Source: Photobacterium chitinilyticum (GTDB taxonomy: Bacteria; Pseudomonadota; Gammaproteobacteria; Enterobacterales; Vibrionaceae). Taken from it: a stretch of 64,000 bases of DNA. Shown in pieces: positions 17,127-25,659 of the stretch; position 1 is the first letter of the stretch; each line of letters starts with the position of its first letter. The notes beneath the pieces were generated by a model. That model made no database searches and had not been told where the DNA came from. It saw only the letters and a list, made by a program, of their open reading frames with translations. Where the stretch lies: assembly GCF_004104355.1 (NCBI RefSeq), contig NZ_RJLM01000006.1, positions 1 to 64,000 of the forward strand, written 5' to 3'. Position numbers and translations under genes: made by a program.

Positions 17127-18084
17127 CAAGTTTGCGGCTCCGGGTTTGCAAACCAATCAACAAGCATTGGTTGAAAACCTTAAGCAAGCGGTGACTCAAG
17201 CATCTGTACCCCAGGCCGTTGAGGTGAGTAGGGGGACGGACAAGGCGCAGGCACCATCTGCGACCCGGCCGCCCATACTTGATATGCCGCTCGCCGATCA
17301 GGAAGACGTCAGCCGTGCGCTGATGGAAGTGCAGATGAAACTGCAAGATCAACAACTCAAACTTAGTACCAACGACATCAAAGGTATGCAGGCCAAGAAT
17401 AAGGCCATGCACGAGCAACGTATTGAAAAGCTTCAAGAGTCCATTGATAAAATGGCTGAAGCGAAGAAAGGCGGTCTTTTCGCCAAGATTTTCGGCTGGA
17501 TTGCAACAATTGCAACAGTCATTGCTTCGGTTGCCCTGATAGCAACGGGAGTGGGTGCCCCTGCAGCAGCGATGATGCTGGCAGGCGCGGCACTGATGCT
17601 GACCCAGCAAATTTCCTCAGAGACAGGAAATTGGATGAACGATGCTGTGGCAGAGGTATTTCAGGCATTTGGTATGGATGAGAAGTCGGCACAAATTGCG
17701 GCCAATGTTGCGATTATGGTTGCAGGTATTGCCTTGAGTCTTGGTGCGGGGGCCACGACAGCGGCTGCTGCAGCCACAACGACTGCGATGAAAGTCGCCA
17801 AAATCGTTAGTCAGGGGGCCAAGATAGCTGCCGGGGTGTCGGCTATCGGACAAGGCACGGCACAGGCTGTTGCGACAGAAACAAAATACCAAGCCAACAT
17901 GAGCAGTGCCGATGCCAAAGAGATCAGTGCTTTCCTCAAGCGTTTGCAGCTTATGATGCAAGAGGAGATGGACCGGGTGCAGGAACTCCTTCAGAAAATG
18001 CAAGATAACGTTTCTGACGTGATGTCTATTCTATCCAGTGGTCAGGATTCACGTTCACAGATGGCGCGTTATATTAACGCTTAA
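17101..18084 (+). CDS. sctE: Type III translocator SctE (YopB/EspD/SseC family)
   Basis: 327 residues from MNPMNPLSDKFAAPG, with AGGAG upstream; the frame stays open upstream inside the chaperone gene. A long helical region precedes two hydrophobic hairpins, about residues 130-165 (FAKIFGWIATIATVIASVAL) and about 195-240 (AANVAIMVAGIALSLGAGAT), the membrane-inserting segments of the large pore subunit. A C-terminal coiled coil (SAFLKRLQLMMQEEMDRVQE) completes the YopB-like plan. Forms the pore in the host membrane with SctB. Eleven bases before sctB. Confidence 0.92.
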   Translation: MNPMNPLSDKFAAPGLQTNQQALVENLKQAVTQASVPQAVEVSRGTDKAQAPSATRPPILDMPLADQEDVSRALMEVQMKLQDQQLKLSTNDIKGMQAKNKAMHEQRIEKLQESIDKMAEAKKGGLFAKIFGWIATIATVIASVALIATGVGAPAAAMMLAGAALMLTQQISSETGNWMNDAVAEVFQAFGMDEKSAQIAANVAIMVAGIALSLGAGATTAAAAATTTAMKVAKIVSQGAKIAAGVSAIGQGTAQAVATETKYQANMSSADAKEISAFLKRLQLMMQEEMDRVQELLQKMQDNVSDVMSILSSGQDSRSQMARYINA

Positions 18085-18094
18085 GGGGGAAAGA

Positions 18095-18871
18095 ATGATA
18101 ACACCAGTAAATACGCAGAGCCCAAGTCTCAATAAGCAAGATCTTATGCTTGACGAGACAGCCTCCTTAACTGGCAGTAACGCGGCTAAAAAGGCTAATA
18201 CACCACCAGTCCTATTGCAGCATACGAGCGCAGCAGCGGCGAACCGCCCTGCAGGATTTCAGATGCTAGAGTCGCCACTACCGAGAACCGGTGCAGACTA
18301 TTCAATGGCCTTCAAGGACATAAGCAAACTGGATCATGAAGATACGATGGTCCAAATTAGCGATATTTTGACTATGATGCATCAGCTTGCGACGACGCAG
18401 CGCCAACAAGCACGTGAAAGCAGGATGACTGAACGAGAGGCGGCAGTCGGTAGTATTTTGGGGCAGGCTGATAAAATGCGCGAACAGGCCGAGCTAGAAC
18501 GTCTATCTGGCTGGATCTCAGCCGGTATTTCGATTGCTTCTGGTGCGATGCAGGTGAGCGGTGGCGTGAAGGCGCTGAAGATGAACATCTCTGATGCCAA
18601 GCTGCAGACTGTGAATAGCATTCAGCAGGCTAAAACCCAAATCCTGACCGGAGTCGGCCAGTTACTGACCACGCAGATTGACTATCATGCCAAGCAGAAG
18701 CAGGCTGACGGCAAGGTGCTGGAGGCCGATCAGAAGGTGCATGAGACGGCAATGGAAGATGAAGGCCAGCAAATGCAGTTTTATCTTGATGTGATTCGGG
18801 ACGCCCGCCAAAAGCTGGAAGAAGTTATGCGAAGCCAACAGGAGTCGATGAAGAGTATTGTCAGAGCTTAA
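18095..18871 (+). CDS. sctB: Type III translocator SctB (YopD/EspB/SseD family)
   Basis: 258 residues from MITPVNTQSPSLNKQDLM, preceded by the strong ribosome site GGGGGAAAG. One hydrophobic segment (LSGWISAGISIASGAMQVSG, about residues 143-165) and a C-terminal coiled-coil/amphipathic region (DAKLQTVNSIQQAKTQILTG and onward) match the small translocator subunit. Last gene of the operon, 57 bases before a strong terminator. Confidence 0.88.
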   Translation: MITPVNTQSPSLNKQDLMLDETASLTGSNAAKKANTPPVLLQHTSAAAANRPAGFQMLESPLPRTGADYSMAFKDISKLDHEDTMVQISDILTMMHQLATTQRQQARESRMTEREAAVGSILGQADKMREQAELERLSGWISAGISIASGAMQVSGGVKALKMNISDAKLQTVNSIQQAKTQILTGVGQLLTTQIDYHAKQKQADGKVLEADQKVHETAMEDEGQQMQFYLDVIRDARQKLEEVMRSQQESMKSIVRA

Positions 18872-18928
18872 ACCTGCTTAATCTTCAATGTCGTGCGGAA
18901 TGGTAATTTGTGACGTTGTCACGCGGCC

Positions 18929-18959
18929 AAGACACCTCTAACGAGGTGTCTTGCTTTTT
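18929..18959 (+). terminator. Terminator of the translocator operon
   Basis: Perfect 10-bp stem AAGACACCTC / GAGGTGTCTT with a TAAC loop, followed by GCTTTTTA. It separates the plus-strand type III operon from the convergent regulator pair. Confidence 0.92.
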
Positions 18960-18993
18960 AGGCATGGTATTCGACTAATCGAGTTGTATTCAC

Positions 18994-19473
18994 TTAATTG
19001 ACCTGATACCGATTCAGTGCCATCAAATAGCCGTCACCTTGGTTGGTCGCAATCACAATGTAGTTTTCTGTTGACTCCACTACCTTCCACTTACTGTGGC
19101 CTGGAAGCTTCCTTGCTGCGCTGAGTAAATCATTGTACATGCGGATGTCGCTAGCAGAGACAATCAACCCTTTATTGTAGTTTTCATCGGTAATGCTCAT
19201 CGAGTATTGGCCATTGTTGTCCTTATTGATGGTTCCCTTAGTATGTACTTCTACGACATTTTTGAGGCCTGACTCTGAGAATATAGTCGTAATATCGATA
19301 TTTTGGTCTTCAATGAAAACTTCGATATTTCTCTTCCCGTGATACGAGCTACCTGTAGAATTTAAATGATAGGCGCCACTGTAGGCCATTGCTGGTTTCT
19401 TGTTCATAAAATCCCAACTACTGATACTAAACACAGCCATTGAGCTTGCAAGGAAAAAACTTTTAAGATACAA
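18994..19473 (-). CDS. Membrane-anchored small sensor partner, VtrC/FidL-like
   Basis: 159 residues. A hydrophobic N-terminus (LKSFFLASSMAVFSISSW, about residues 3-20) acts as signal or anchor. The remainder is predicted periplasmic and strand-rich (IEVFIEDQNIDITTIF, VVEVHTKGTINKDNNGQYSM, NYIVIATNQGDGYLMALNRY). It overlaps the upstream regulator by 11 bases. VtrC of Vibrio parahaemolyticus has the same size, anchor and overlap, and folds with VtrA into a lipocalin-like barrel that binds bile salts. Such partners evolve very fast, so absence of clear identity is expected. Role as ligand-binding partner is inferred from architecture. Confidence 0.6.
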   Translation of the reverse strand: MYLKSFFLASSMAVFSISSWDFMNKKPAMAYSGAYHLNSTGSSYHGKRNIEVFIEDQNIDITTIFSESGLKNVVEVHTKGTINKDNNGQYSMSITDENYNKGLIVSASDIRMYNDLLSAARKLPGHSKWKVVESTENYIVIATNQGDGYLMALNRYQVN

Positions 19474-20278
19474 AACGACCGACCTCTTTAATTGTGAGTT
19501 CTTCTATTTCAGATGCGGATTCATTGTTCTCAAGAAGAATGACTCTATTATGTGGTGATTCATTCTTATCAATAATCACAATAGACAAGTAGTGTTTTTT
19601 CAGCATTAAATAAATTGACTTTGGTGTTTTTTCATTTGGTATTGATATAAGTGATTTATTAATTGAATCGGAAACAATGCTAGTGAACTCATCGTTATCT
19701 GAATAAACTTTTAATATGCTGTCCGAATATACCTGTTGTGGTGTTATAGATTTACTTGTTTTTATTTCATTTATATATGGTAAGTAAGGAGCATCTCCTA
19801 ATAGGTAAAATGAAAGCATAAAAATCAGAGAACCAGAAAAATAAGGCCACTTTTTTTTCGCGATATGTAGTGGTTCAATATTTATCTGTGATGAGGATGT
19901 TTTTATAGGAGAAGCAATGGCTGCTATATTGTTATTTGTTTCTTCGCTATTTTCCTCTTTTGAGATGTTTTTGACTATTTCGCTCTCGAGTTTATATCCA
20001 ACTTTGGCGATGGTTTTCAGCCACTTTTGTTCTTTGCCGTTATCACCAATTAAAGTACGTATGTTACTGATAGCTTGAGTGATAGAGCTGTCAGAGACTA
20101 TCTTTCCTGGCCATGCCTTTTCGAGGATTGTCTCTTTAGAAACAACCATCCCAGCGTCAGAACAGAGAGCCAGTAAGACTAGAAAGTCATGGCTGCCGAT
20201 ACGTTTTTCTTCATTGGTCTCGAAATGGCGCAAAAGTGATGCATCTTTGATGAGAATCCAATCTTTTATTTTATACAT
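19463..20278 (-). CDS. ToxR/VtrA-type membrane-bound transcription regulator
   Basis: 271 residues from MYKIKDWILIKDASLLRH; the frame is open to a TTG at 20368, but this ATG sits where such DNA-binding domains begin and has GAGAG upstream. Residues 1-100 are an OmpR-type winged helix (DSSITQAISNIRTLIGD, WLKTIAKVGYKLE). A linker to about 140, a single membrane helix at about 144-163 (WPYFSGSLIFMLSFYLLGDA) and a periplasmic domain of about 105 residues follow. Adjacent to the type III genes, it probably controls them in response to a ligand sensed with the overlapping partner gene. AT-rich compared with the secretion genes. Confidence 0.82.
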   Translation of the reverse strand: MYKIKDWILIKDASLLRHFETNEEKRIGSHDFLVLLALCSDAGMVVSKETILEKAWPGKIVSDSSITQAISNIRTLIGDNGKEQKWLKTIAKVGYKLESEIVKNISKEENSEETNNNIAAIASPIKTSSSQINIEPLHIAKKKWPYFSGSLIFMLSFYLLGDAPYLPYINEIKTSKSITPQQVYSDSILKVYSDNDEFTSIVSDSINKSLISIPNEKTPKSIYLMLKKHYLSIVIIDKNESPHNRVILLENNESASEIEELTIKEVGRFVS

Positions 20279-20384
20279 TAAAGCTCTCACTTCTTGTTCA
20301 AGTCGCAACGTAAGAGTTACTTTTTGTTGCTTTATTAATCGTATGCCAACTGACTTGTTCGATAACAAGAGTGTCCAACATTAG

Positions 20385-21392
20385 CATTATTAAATTAGTT
20401 TGATTGCTCCTTGAATCATAATTGTTAATTTTATCATGTTTTTTTGATGTAAATAGGAGTAGAGTAAAGACTCTATCGCGCAGAGTGTCATTGTTATTTG
20501 AGGTTTTATTTCCGCAGACTTGACTCGGTTCAAATGTTTAAGTTTGAATTCGTGCTAACTATGATGCATATAAAATTGGTTCGGCCATGTTACTTTTTAT
20601 AACAAAACGCTGTTTTGGGGATAGTTCTCTTGTGTTGGCAAGTACCAAAAATAGCGTTCTTAATTATATTGGATGAATATCAAATTTTCTTCAAAGAGAG
20701 AGCAGAATAGCACTATCGTTCTTTTCTGTAGATATTGAATGTATTTATAAAAAGTGAATTTATTAATTGTAATGAATAATATTATATTTAATTTGATGTC
20801 AACGTGATTTTTAAATTGATAATATTTTTAACTCTTCAGATAAAAATGTTATTTAATGGTGTTTATCAATGCATGCTCAACCTCAAATATATTGATGAAA
20901 AATGTGTTCTGCCTAGATGGTTTTTGTGATTTAAATCCGATTGAATATCCTGAGTTGATATTTCCATATATGCGTATTGTGAATGAATGTTGTGCGCCCT
21001 TAGAGGGGGAGAATTATAAAATCCCGTATGCGCGAGCGGAATATATTTTATACTCAGCTTGCACCGCTCTATGTTGCTTCATGACGGTGAACCAATCAGT
21101 GTGTATGTATTTTAACTTTTCGATATATTGGAACTATGGATGATTACATATCCCCCCACTCTCGGAATTAATTTGGTGTTTGAATTAATTATAACGTGCA
21201 TATCACTTGAATGTTAATGTCTGAAAATTCATGCTAGTTCATCCTTGATTAAGCTCTCGTAGTTAATAATTGTTTACTGAATTTCTGTTTAATTGATTTT
21301 CATTGGCTAATGTTAGTGATGGAAATTGTAACCAAAGCAAAAAGCTACATGCTAACTGTTATCAACTAAGTGCGAATTAGGGTGGATGAGTA
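20385..21392. other. AT-rich intergenic region without a confident gene
   Basis: About 1 kb between the regulator and gltS, visibly AT-rich (for example around 20740-20860). It must contain the promoter of the regulator pair on the left. A small dyad CAAAAC/GTTTTG lies at 20602-20616. A 95-codon frame at 20856-21143 has unusual composition (nine or so cysteines, no ribosome site) and is not accepted as a gene. The ribosome site for gltS (GGATGA) is at the right end. No RNA gene is recognised. Confidence 0.5.
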
Positions 21393-22628
21393 ATGGAAAT
21401 GGACTGGGTTAACGGGATCTTAAAACTAAGTTCTTTTTTTGCTGTGACGATAGGTATTCTTGTCCTTTTTGTCGGTCGTCGTCTTAACAAAATGTTTGCG
21501 CCATTGCGTGAATTTAGTATCCCTGAGCCTGTAACGGGCGGGATTCTCTTTTCAGTTTTGATCGCGACGGTTTATGTCGTTACTGATATTGAAATTGAGT
21601 TTGATCTGATGGCGAGGGATGTATTGTTGGTGTACTTTTTTACCACTATCGGTATCAATGCCAGCCTTAAGGATCTCCTTAAAGGAGGGATTCCCCTGGT
21701 GGTGCTTCTCGCAATCACAATTGGTTACATGCTCGTCCAGAATTTTACCGGGATCAGCGTTGCCGCTATGTTTGGCCTTGACTCTGCCGTTGGTATGCTG
21801 GGAGGCAGTGTGTCTTTAATTGGTGGTCACGGGACGGCGATAGCATGGGCTCCCCGTATTTCTGAAGGGTTCGGTATCAGCAATGCGATGGAGATTGGTA
21901 TTGCCTGTGCGACATTTGGCCTGATACTGGCAAGTTTGATGGGGGGACCAATAGCAAAATTCCTGATCACTCGCTACGACCTCAAGCCCGATCATAAAGA
22001 GCAGCTGGATGTCGGTGTCGCTGATGAATCGCAAAATGGTAATGGGGCAATCTCCGGCTTCGACTTCTTGGATGCGATTTTTGCTATCCATATCTGCGCT
22101 ATTTTAGGTTTTATTCTAAATGAAGTGATTGCAGAGTTAGGGCTGCAGTTGCCACTGTTTGTAACCTGTCTGTTTGCGGGGATTGTGATAACAAATCTAA
22201 TTCCAGATGCCTACCCTCGGATTTCCGGTACCAAATGGCCGTCTCGCAAGCCTGCGATTGCATTAATTGCTGATGTATCGCTGGGGACTTTCTTAGCGAT
22301 GTCGTTAATGAGTATGCAGTTGTGGACATTGGTGGATTTGGCAGGGCCTATATTTGCTATTCTCGGTGCTCAGTTTATTGTGGCGATTGTGGTTAATATC
22401 TTCATCGTATTCCCTGTTATGGGCAAAAGCTACGATGCAGCAGTCGTTTGTTCGGGGTTTGGCGGGATTTCGCTTGGCTCGACCCCAACCGCAATGGCCA
22501 ATATGTCTGCGGTCTCTCAGCGCTATGGTAACTCGCATCAGGCGTTTATTATCGTACCGTTGGTGTGTGCCTTCTTTATCGATTTGGCCAATGCGCTGAT
22601 AATTCCGTACTTCCTGGCTAACTTTTAA
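21393..22628 (+). CDS. gltS: Sodium/glutamate symporter GltS
   Basis: 411-residue inner-membrane protein with about ten hydrophobic segments. Family signatures include EFSIPEPVTGGILFSVL near residue 50, the re-entrant loop MLGGSVSLIGGHGTAIAWAP near 140, and its second copy GFGGISLGSTPTAMANMSAV near 360. These two inverted repeats form the substrate and Na+ site. Length matches E. coli GltS (401). An in-frame ATG at 21399 is an alternative start. Single gene; a short gap separates it from the AraC-type regulator downstream. Confidence 0.95.
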   Translation: MEMDWVNGILKLSSFFAVTIGILVLFVGRRLNKMFAPLREFSIPEPVTGGILFSVLIATVYVVTDIEIEFDLMARDVLLVYFFTTIGINASLKDLLKGGIPLVVLLAITIGYMLVQNFTGISVAAMFGLDSAVGMLGGSVSLIGGHGTAIAWAPRISEGFGISNAMEIGIACATFGLILASLMGGPIAKFLITRYDLKPDHKEQLDVGVADESQNGNGAISGFDFLDAIFAIHICAILGFILNEVIAELGLQLPLFVTCLFAGIVITNLIPDAYPRISGTKWPSRKPAIALIADVSLGTFLAMSLMSMQLWTLVDLAGPIFAILGAQFIVAIVVNIFIVFPVMGKSYDAAVVCSGFGGISLGSTPTAMANMSAVSQRYGNSHQAFIIVPLVCAFFIDLANALIIPYFLANF

Positions 22629-22714
22629 CGGTGGGCTGTGATGTCAAACAGGGTCGAAGTGTAATAATTACTTATAATACTGTCATTTAATGGACTGACG
22701 TTGGCTCGGATCTT

Positions 22715-23572
22715 ATGGATTACAGCTTATCAATAGAGATGGCTATCAGTGAGTTGGTGGGGCAGGCGTGCCCGTTTGATCAGGTGTTGTTTGGCGGTAA
22801 TCAGCCAGTGCCGCCGGAGCTAGCCTATCAGGTCGACTTTCCGCGGATTGAGTTGGTACTGGAGGGACGTCTGCCGATGCAGATAGCTACCCAGGATGGC
22901 GTGTGTACCGATATTGAACTGATGCCGGGTAAAGTTTTGTATCTTCCTGACTTTTGCTGGAACAAACCGACTTTTACCGGGCCGGTGACAACGTTGAGCC
23001 TGCTATTCGGCCGTGAGAGTCTGGGGTTTAGCCTGTTACACTGGAATGGCGAGGCTTTTGAAGCGCCGCTTAAACGACATATACCTCGAAGGGGGCCACG
23101 CACAGGAACGTTTATCTTACGTGCACTGGAAGAGCTGTGCTGGCATCAGGAAGAACAACAAACCGCGCAGTTGTTAATCCATTCATTACTTAGCAATTCA
23201 CAGGAACTCCTTACTCACCCGCCCGAGACGCCGTCAAAGGGGCATGCGATATTTGAGGCTATTCGGGACTATATTGACCATCACTATCAAGAATCGATCA
23301 CCAGGGAATCTGTCGCCAAGGAGTTCTATATCTGCCCTAACTACCTGTCGCAGCTGTTCTACAGCAAGGGGGGAGTGAAGTTTCAGGATTACCTTATTAA
23401 GGCACGGCTGGAGAAGGCAAAGTACCTGTTGAAAAAATACGATATGAAGGTGAAAGAGGTCGCCCATAATTGTGGGTTTAAAGACAGTAACTACTTCTGT
23501 CGGGCATTTCGGAAAAATACCAACCGCTCACCATCCGAGTATCGTGTTCACTACCGCAGTAAGCTGTCATAG
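22715..23572 (+). CDS. AraC-family transcription regulator, copy 1 (YijO-like)
   Basis: 285 residues. N-terminal cupin-like sensor domain (YQVDFPRIELVLEGRLPMQI, LYLPDFCWNKPTFTG) and a C-terminal pair of helix-turn-helix motifs (AKEFYICPNYLSQLFYSKGG, VAHNCGFKDSNYFCRAFRKN). It is a paralogue of the regulators at 37750-38595 and 50511-51353, sharing the FPRLEL and 'WNKP' signatures; E. coli YijO beside the frw genes appears to be the same family. It lies convergent to the kdsD-like gene that ends the first PTS operon, so control of that operon is likely. The effector is unknown. Confidence 0.88.
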   Translation: MDYSLSIEMAISELVGQACPFDQVLFGGNQPVPPELAYQVDFPRIELVLEGRLPMQIATQDGVCTDIELMPGKVLYLPDFCWNKPTFTGPVTTLSLLFGRESLGFSLLHWNGEAFEAPLKRHIPRRGPRTGTFILRALEELCWHQEEQQTAQLLIHSLLSNSQELLTHPPETPSKGHAIFEAIRDYIDHHYQESITRESVAKEFYICPNYLSQLFYSKGGVKFQDYLIKARLEKAKYLLKKYDMKVKEVAHNCGFKDSNYFCRAFRKNTNRSPSEYRVHYRSKLS

Positions 23573-23760
23573 CTGTTGGTGGTAAATAGCCAAGGCAACT
23601 TGTTATGAACCGCTGAGCTTCTTCTATCTAACGTGAAACTCAGCGATATTATTAGCTTTCACAACCTTGCAGACTAGTCCACATCAAGTAGCCATTTTTG
23701 TGCCGGGGTCGGCTACCTGCATGATTGATAGTTCCGCCATGCCATCGTCTTATATGCTGG

Positions 23761-24753
23761 TTAATAAATACCAGCTTTATGCAGCTGAGTAAGGTTGACC
23801 ACTCCTATAAAGTGTTGTTCGTCATCCAGTACCGGCAGCGCCGTGATACTGTTGTCTAGCATTATTGTAAGGGCTTGACTGCAGAGCTCACCTTGGCGGG
23901 ATGCAATAAAGTTGCGGGTCATGGTTTCACCGACACTCTGGTTTAGGGCTGATTCTTTTTCCAGCGCACGTCGCAGATCACCATCGGTGAAGACGCCGAC
24001 AACCTTCCCGTTCTCGACAACGGCGAGCAGTCCCAAGCCAGAAGCACATAGTAGCGAGATGGCTTCCACCAATGTGTTATGTGGCGAGCACTGCGGCGAT
24101 GCCAGGGCTGTGTCTATCACATTATCGACTTTCAGCAGGAGCTTGGCGCCTAGGCTGCCTGCCGGATGAGATCGTGCAAAATCATGGTGGTCGAAGTTAC
24201 GCATCCTCATGGCGGAAATCGCAAGCGCATCGCCCATCATCAATGTATTAACAGCGCTGGATGTTGGGGCTAGGCCGAGCGGGCAGGCTTCTTGGGTCGC
24301 ACTGATATCCATGAAGAGATCACAGCTGCTGGCCAGAAATGATGATGAGTTGCCAGTCATCGCGATGGTTTTTAGTCCAAGCTCCTGTAGCCTCGGTAGC
24401 ATAAATTTGAATTCGCTGGCTTCGCCGGAGTAGGAAATAAGGATGATGAGATCGCCCTTGGTTGCCATACCCAGATCGCCATGCAATGCCTCGGCCGGAT
24501 GAACAAAGAAGGCGGGGGAGCCTGTCGAGGCCAGAGAGGCGGCAATTTTCTTTCCGATATGACCTGATTTGCCGATACCGGTGATGATAACTTTGCCCTG
24601 GCATTGCGCGATGAGTCTGCAGGCTTCGGCAAAGTCTTTCTTCAGGCGTTGTAACAGCTGTTGGGCTTCGTTGAGCTCGGTTTGAATTACGTCCCGACCA
24701 AACTCGATAATGGTGTCATCATGAATGTCGGCGATAATACGTGGATCTTGCAT
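23761..24753 (-). CDS. Sugar-phosphate isomerase with SIS and two CBS domains (KdsD/GutQ family)
   Basis: 330 residues. The SIS domain (about 35-185) has the phosphosugar-binding GIGKSGHIGKKIAASLASTG, the HPAEALHGDLGM segment and ISYSGEASEF. Two CBS domains follow (about 205-330; FTDGDLRRALEKE, ALPVLDDEQHFIGVV). Family members interconvert arabinose 5-phosphate and ribulose 5-phosphate. KdsD serves LPS Kdo synthesis, GutQ is its paralogue in the glucitol operon. Here the gene ends a PTS sugar operon (ptsA-gldA-UPF0303-Dabb), so a GutQ-like catabolic or sensing role is more likely than Kdo synthesis. Length is that of KdsD. Confidence 0.9.
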   Translation of the reverse strand: MQDPRIIADIHDDTIIEFGRDVIQTELNEAQQLLQRLKKDFAEACRLIAQCQGKVIITGIGKSGHIGKKIAASLASTGSPAFFVHPAEALHGDLGMATKGDLIILISYSGEASEFKFMLPRLQELGLKTIAMTGNSSSFLASSCDLFMDISATQEACPLGLAPTSSAVNTLMMGDALAISAMRMRNFDHHDFARSHPAGSLGAKLLLKVDNVIDTALASPQCSPHNTLVEAISLLCASGLGLLAVVENGKVVGVFTDGDLRRALEKESALNQSVGETMTRNFIASRQGELCSQALTIMLDNSITALPVLDDEQHFIGVVNLTQLHKAGIY

Positions 24754-24772
24754 AGGGCTCCTTAAAGTAACG

Positions 24773-24792
24773 AGCCCTCGATGAAGAGGGCT
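24773..24792 (-). other. Hairpin in the leader of the kdsD-like gene
   Basis: Seven-bp perfect stem AGCCCTC/GAGGGCT with a 6-base loop, 20 bases upstream of the kdsD-like ATG. No T-run follows on the minus strand, so it is not a standard terminator. It may be an mRNA processing or stability element between the Dabb gene and this one. Confidence 0.4.
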
Positions 24793-24873
24793 TGGTCGTA
24801 TAGTGGAAAGTGTCAGTCTCGGATGGCAAGTTTGAGAGCTTTAAATTTCATTGTGATAAACCTCAATTATTGG

Positions 24874-25170
24874 TCAGAGACTATAGTCGAAGACGATAAG
24901 ATTTTTGATGATCGGACGAAAAATGACTTTTAGCGCATCATGTTTTGGATGAGGAAGGTAGGCCTGTCTGGCGGCCTCGTTTTTAAAGGTCATCAAGACG
25001 CAATGGGTGAAAGCCTGGTTTTTGCCTTCGGGACTGTCATTGACTCCCCATTCAACATGCGTAACGCCTTCAATCTGCCCGGGGATCTGTTCAAAAGCAA
25101 GCCTGACGGCATCTACCTGCTCGGGGCCGGTTTCGGGATTGAGTTCTATCAATAGAATATGGCGTATCAT
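24874..25170 (-). CDS. Dabb-domain (stress-responsive alpha/beta barrel) protein
   Basis: 98 residues starting MIRHILLIELNPETG. The ferredoxin-like dimeric barrel signature is clear (HILLIEL, GVTHVEWGVNDSPEGKN, FTHCVLMTFKNEAARQAYLP HPKH with the usual HP pair). Dabb proteins are small dimers; some are enzymes or binding proteins for small organic molecules, and many have no known function. Overlaps the UPF0303 gene by 4 bases, so it is translated with it in the first PTS operon. Confidence 0.88.
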   Translation of the reverse strand: MIRHILLIELNPETGPEQVDAVRLAFEQIPGQIEGVTHVEWGVNDSPEGKNQAFTHCVLMTFKNEAARQAYLPHPKHDALKVIFRPIIKNLIVFDYSL

Positions 25171-25652
25171 GCACGATTTTCCTCTGTTTCATGTGGATCG
25201 AGAAAGCGCTCCAGGACATTGACAATAAGTCGGTGATCTTCTTTTTGCGGCAACCCCGAGACGGAGATTGTTCCAATGACACCGGTATTGCGGATCGTCA
25301 GCGGAAAACTTCCGCCATAGGGCGCAAATTCTCGCGGATCAACCAGAGCGCTTTTCTCGATAGTACTTTCTTTCGCTTTGTAATAATTCCCCATATACCA
25401 CGAACTGTGCTGATAGCGATGAACGACATTGCGTTTTCGACGTATCCACTCCAAGTTGTCAATGGTGGTATTGGCCATGGCATAGCTGAACAGGCACTGG
25501 TTGTTTATCGTAATATCAATAGCCACACTGGCGTGAAGTTGCTCGGCTGCTGCCTTAAGCGCGCAACCGAGATCCCAGGCGCGCTGGTGGTTGAAATAGG
25601 CAAACTGCAGTCGGCTCTCTTCTGCCAGCAGTTCGGTGAGTAGATCATTCAT
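25167..25652 (-). CDS. UPF0303 / HbpS-GlcG-like family protein
   Basis: 161-residue protein of the heme-degrading/UPF0303 fold: FAYFNHQRAWDLGCALKAAA, WIRRKRNVVHRYQHSSW, and the glycine-rich loop FAPYGGSFPLTIRNTGVIGT followed by VSGLPQKEDHRLIVNVLE, the most conserved part of the family. Proteins of this fold are often found in catabolic operons, where their role is unclear. Lies 7 bases after gldA and overlaps the Dabb gene. Confidence 0.87.
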   Translation of the reverse strand: MNDLLTELLAEESRLQFAYFNHQRAWDLGCALKAAAEQLHASVAIDITINNQCLFSYAMANTTIDNLEWIRRKRNVVHRYQHSSWYMGNYYKAKESTIEKSALVDPREFAPYGGSFPLTIRNTGVIGTISVSGLPQKEDHRLIVNVLERFLDPHETEENRA

Positions 25653-25659
25653 TCTGGAG

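Noticed and set aside
20856-21143. 95-codon plus-strand frame in the AT-rich gap
   Set aside because: No ribosome site, cysteine-heavy composition, no recognisable family, and it lies in a low-complexity AT-rich stretch; probably chance.
23761-24753. LPS Kdo synthesis role for the KdsD-like gene
   Set aside because: No Kdo or LPS transport genes lie nearby, and the gene ends a PTS operon.
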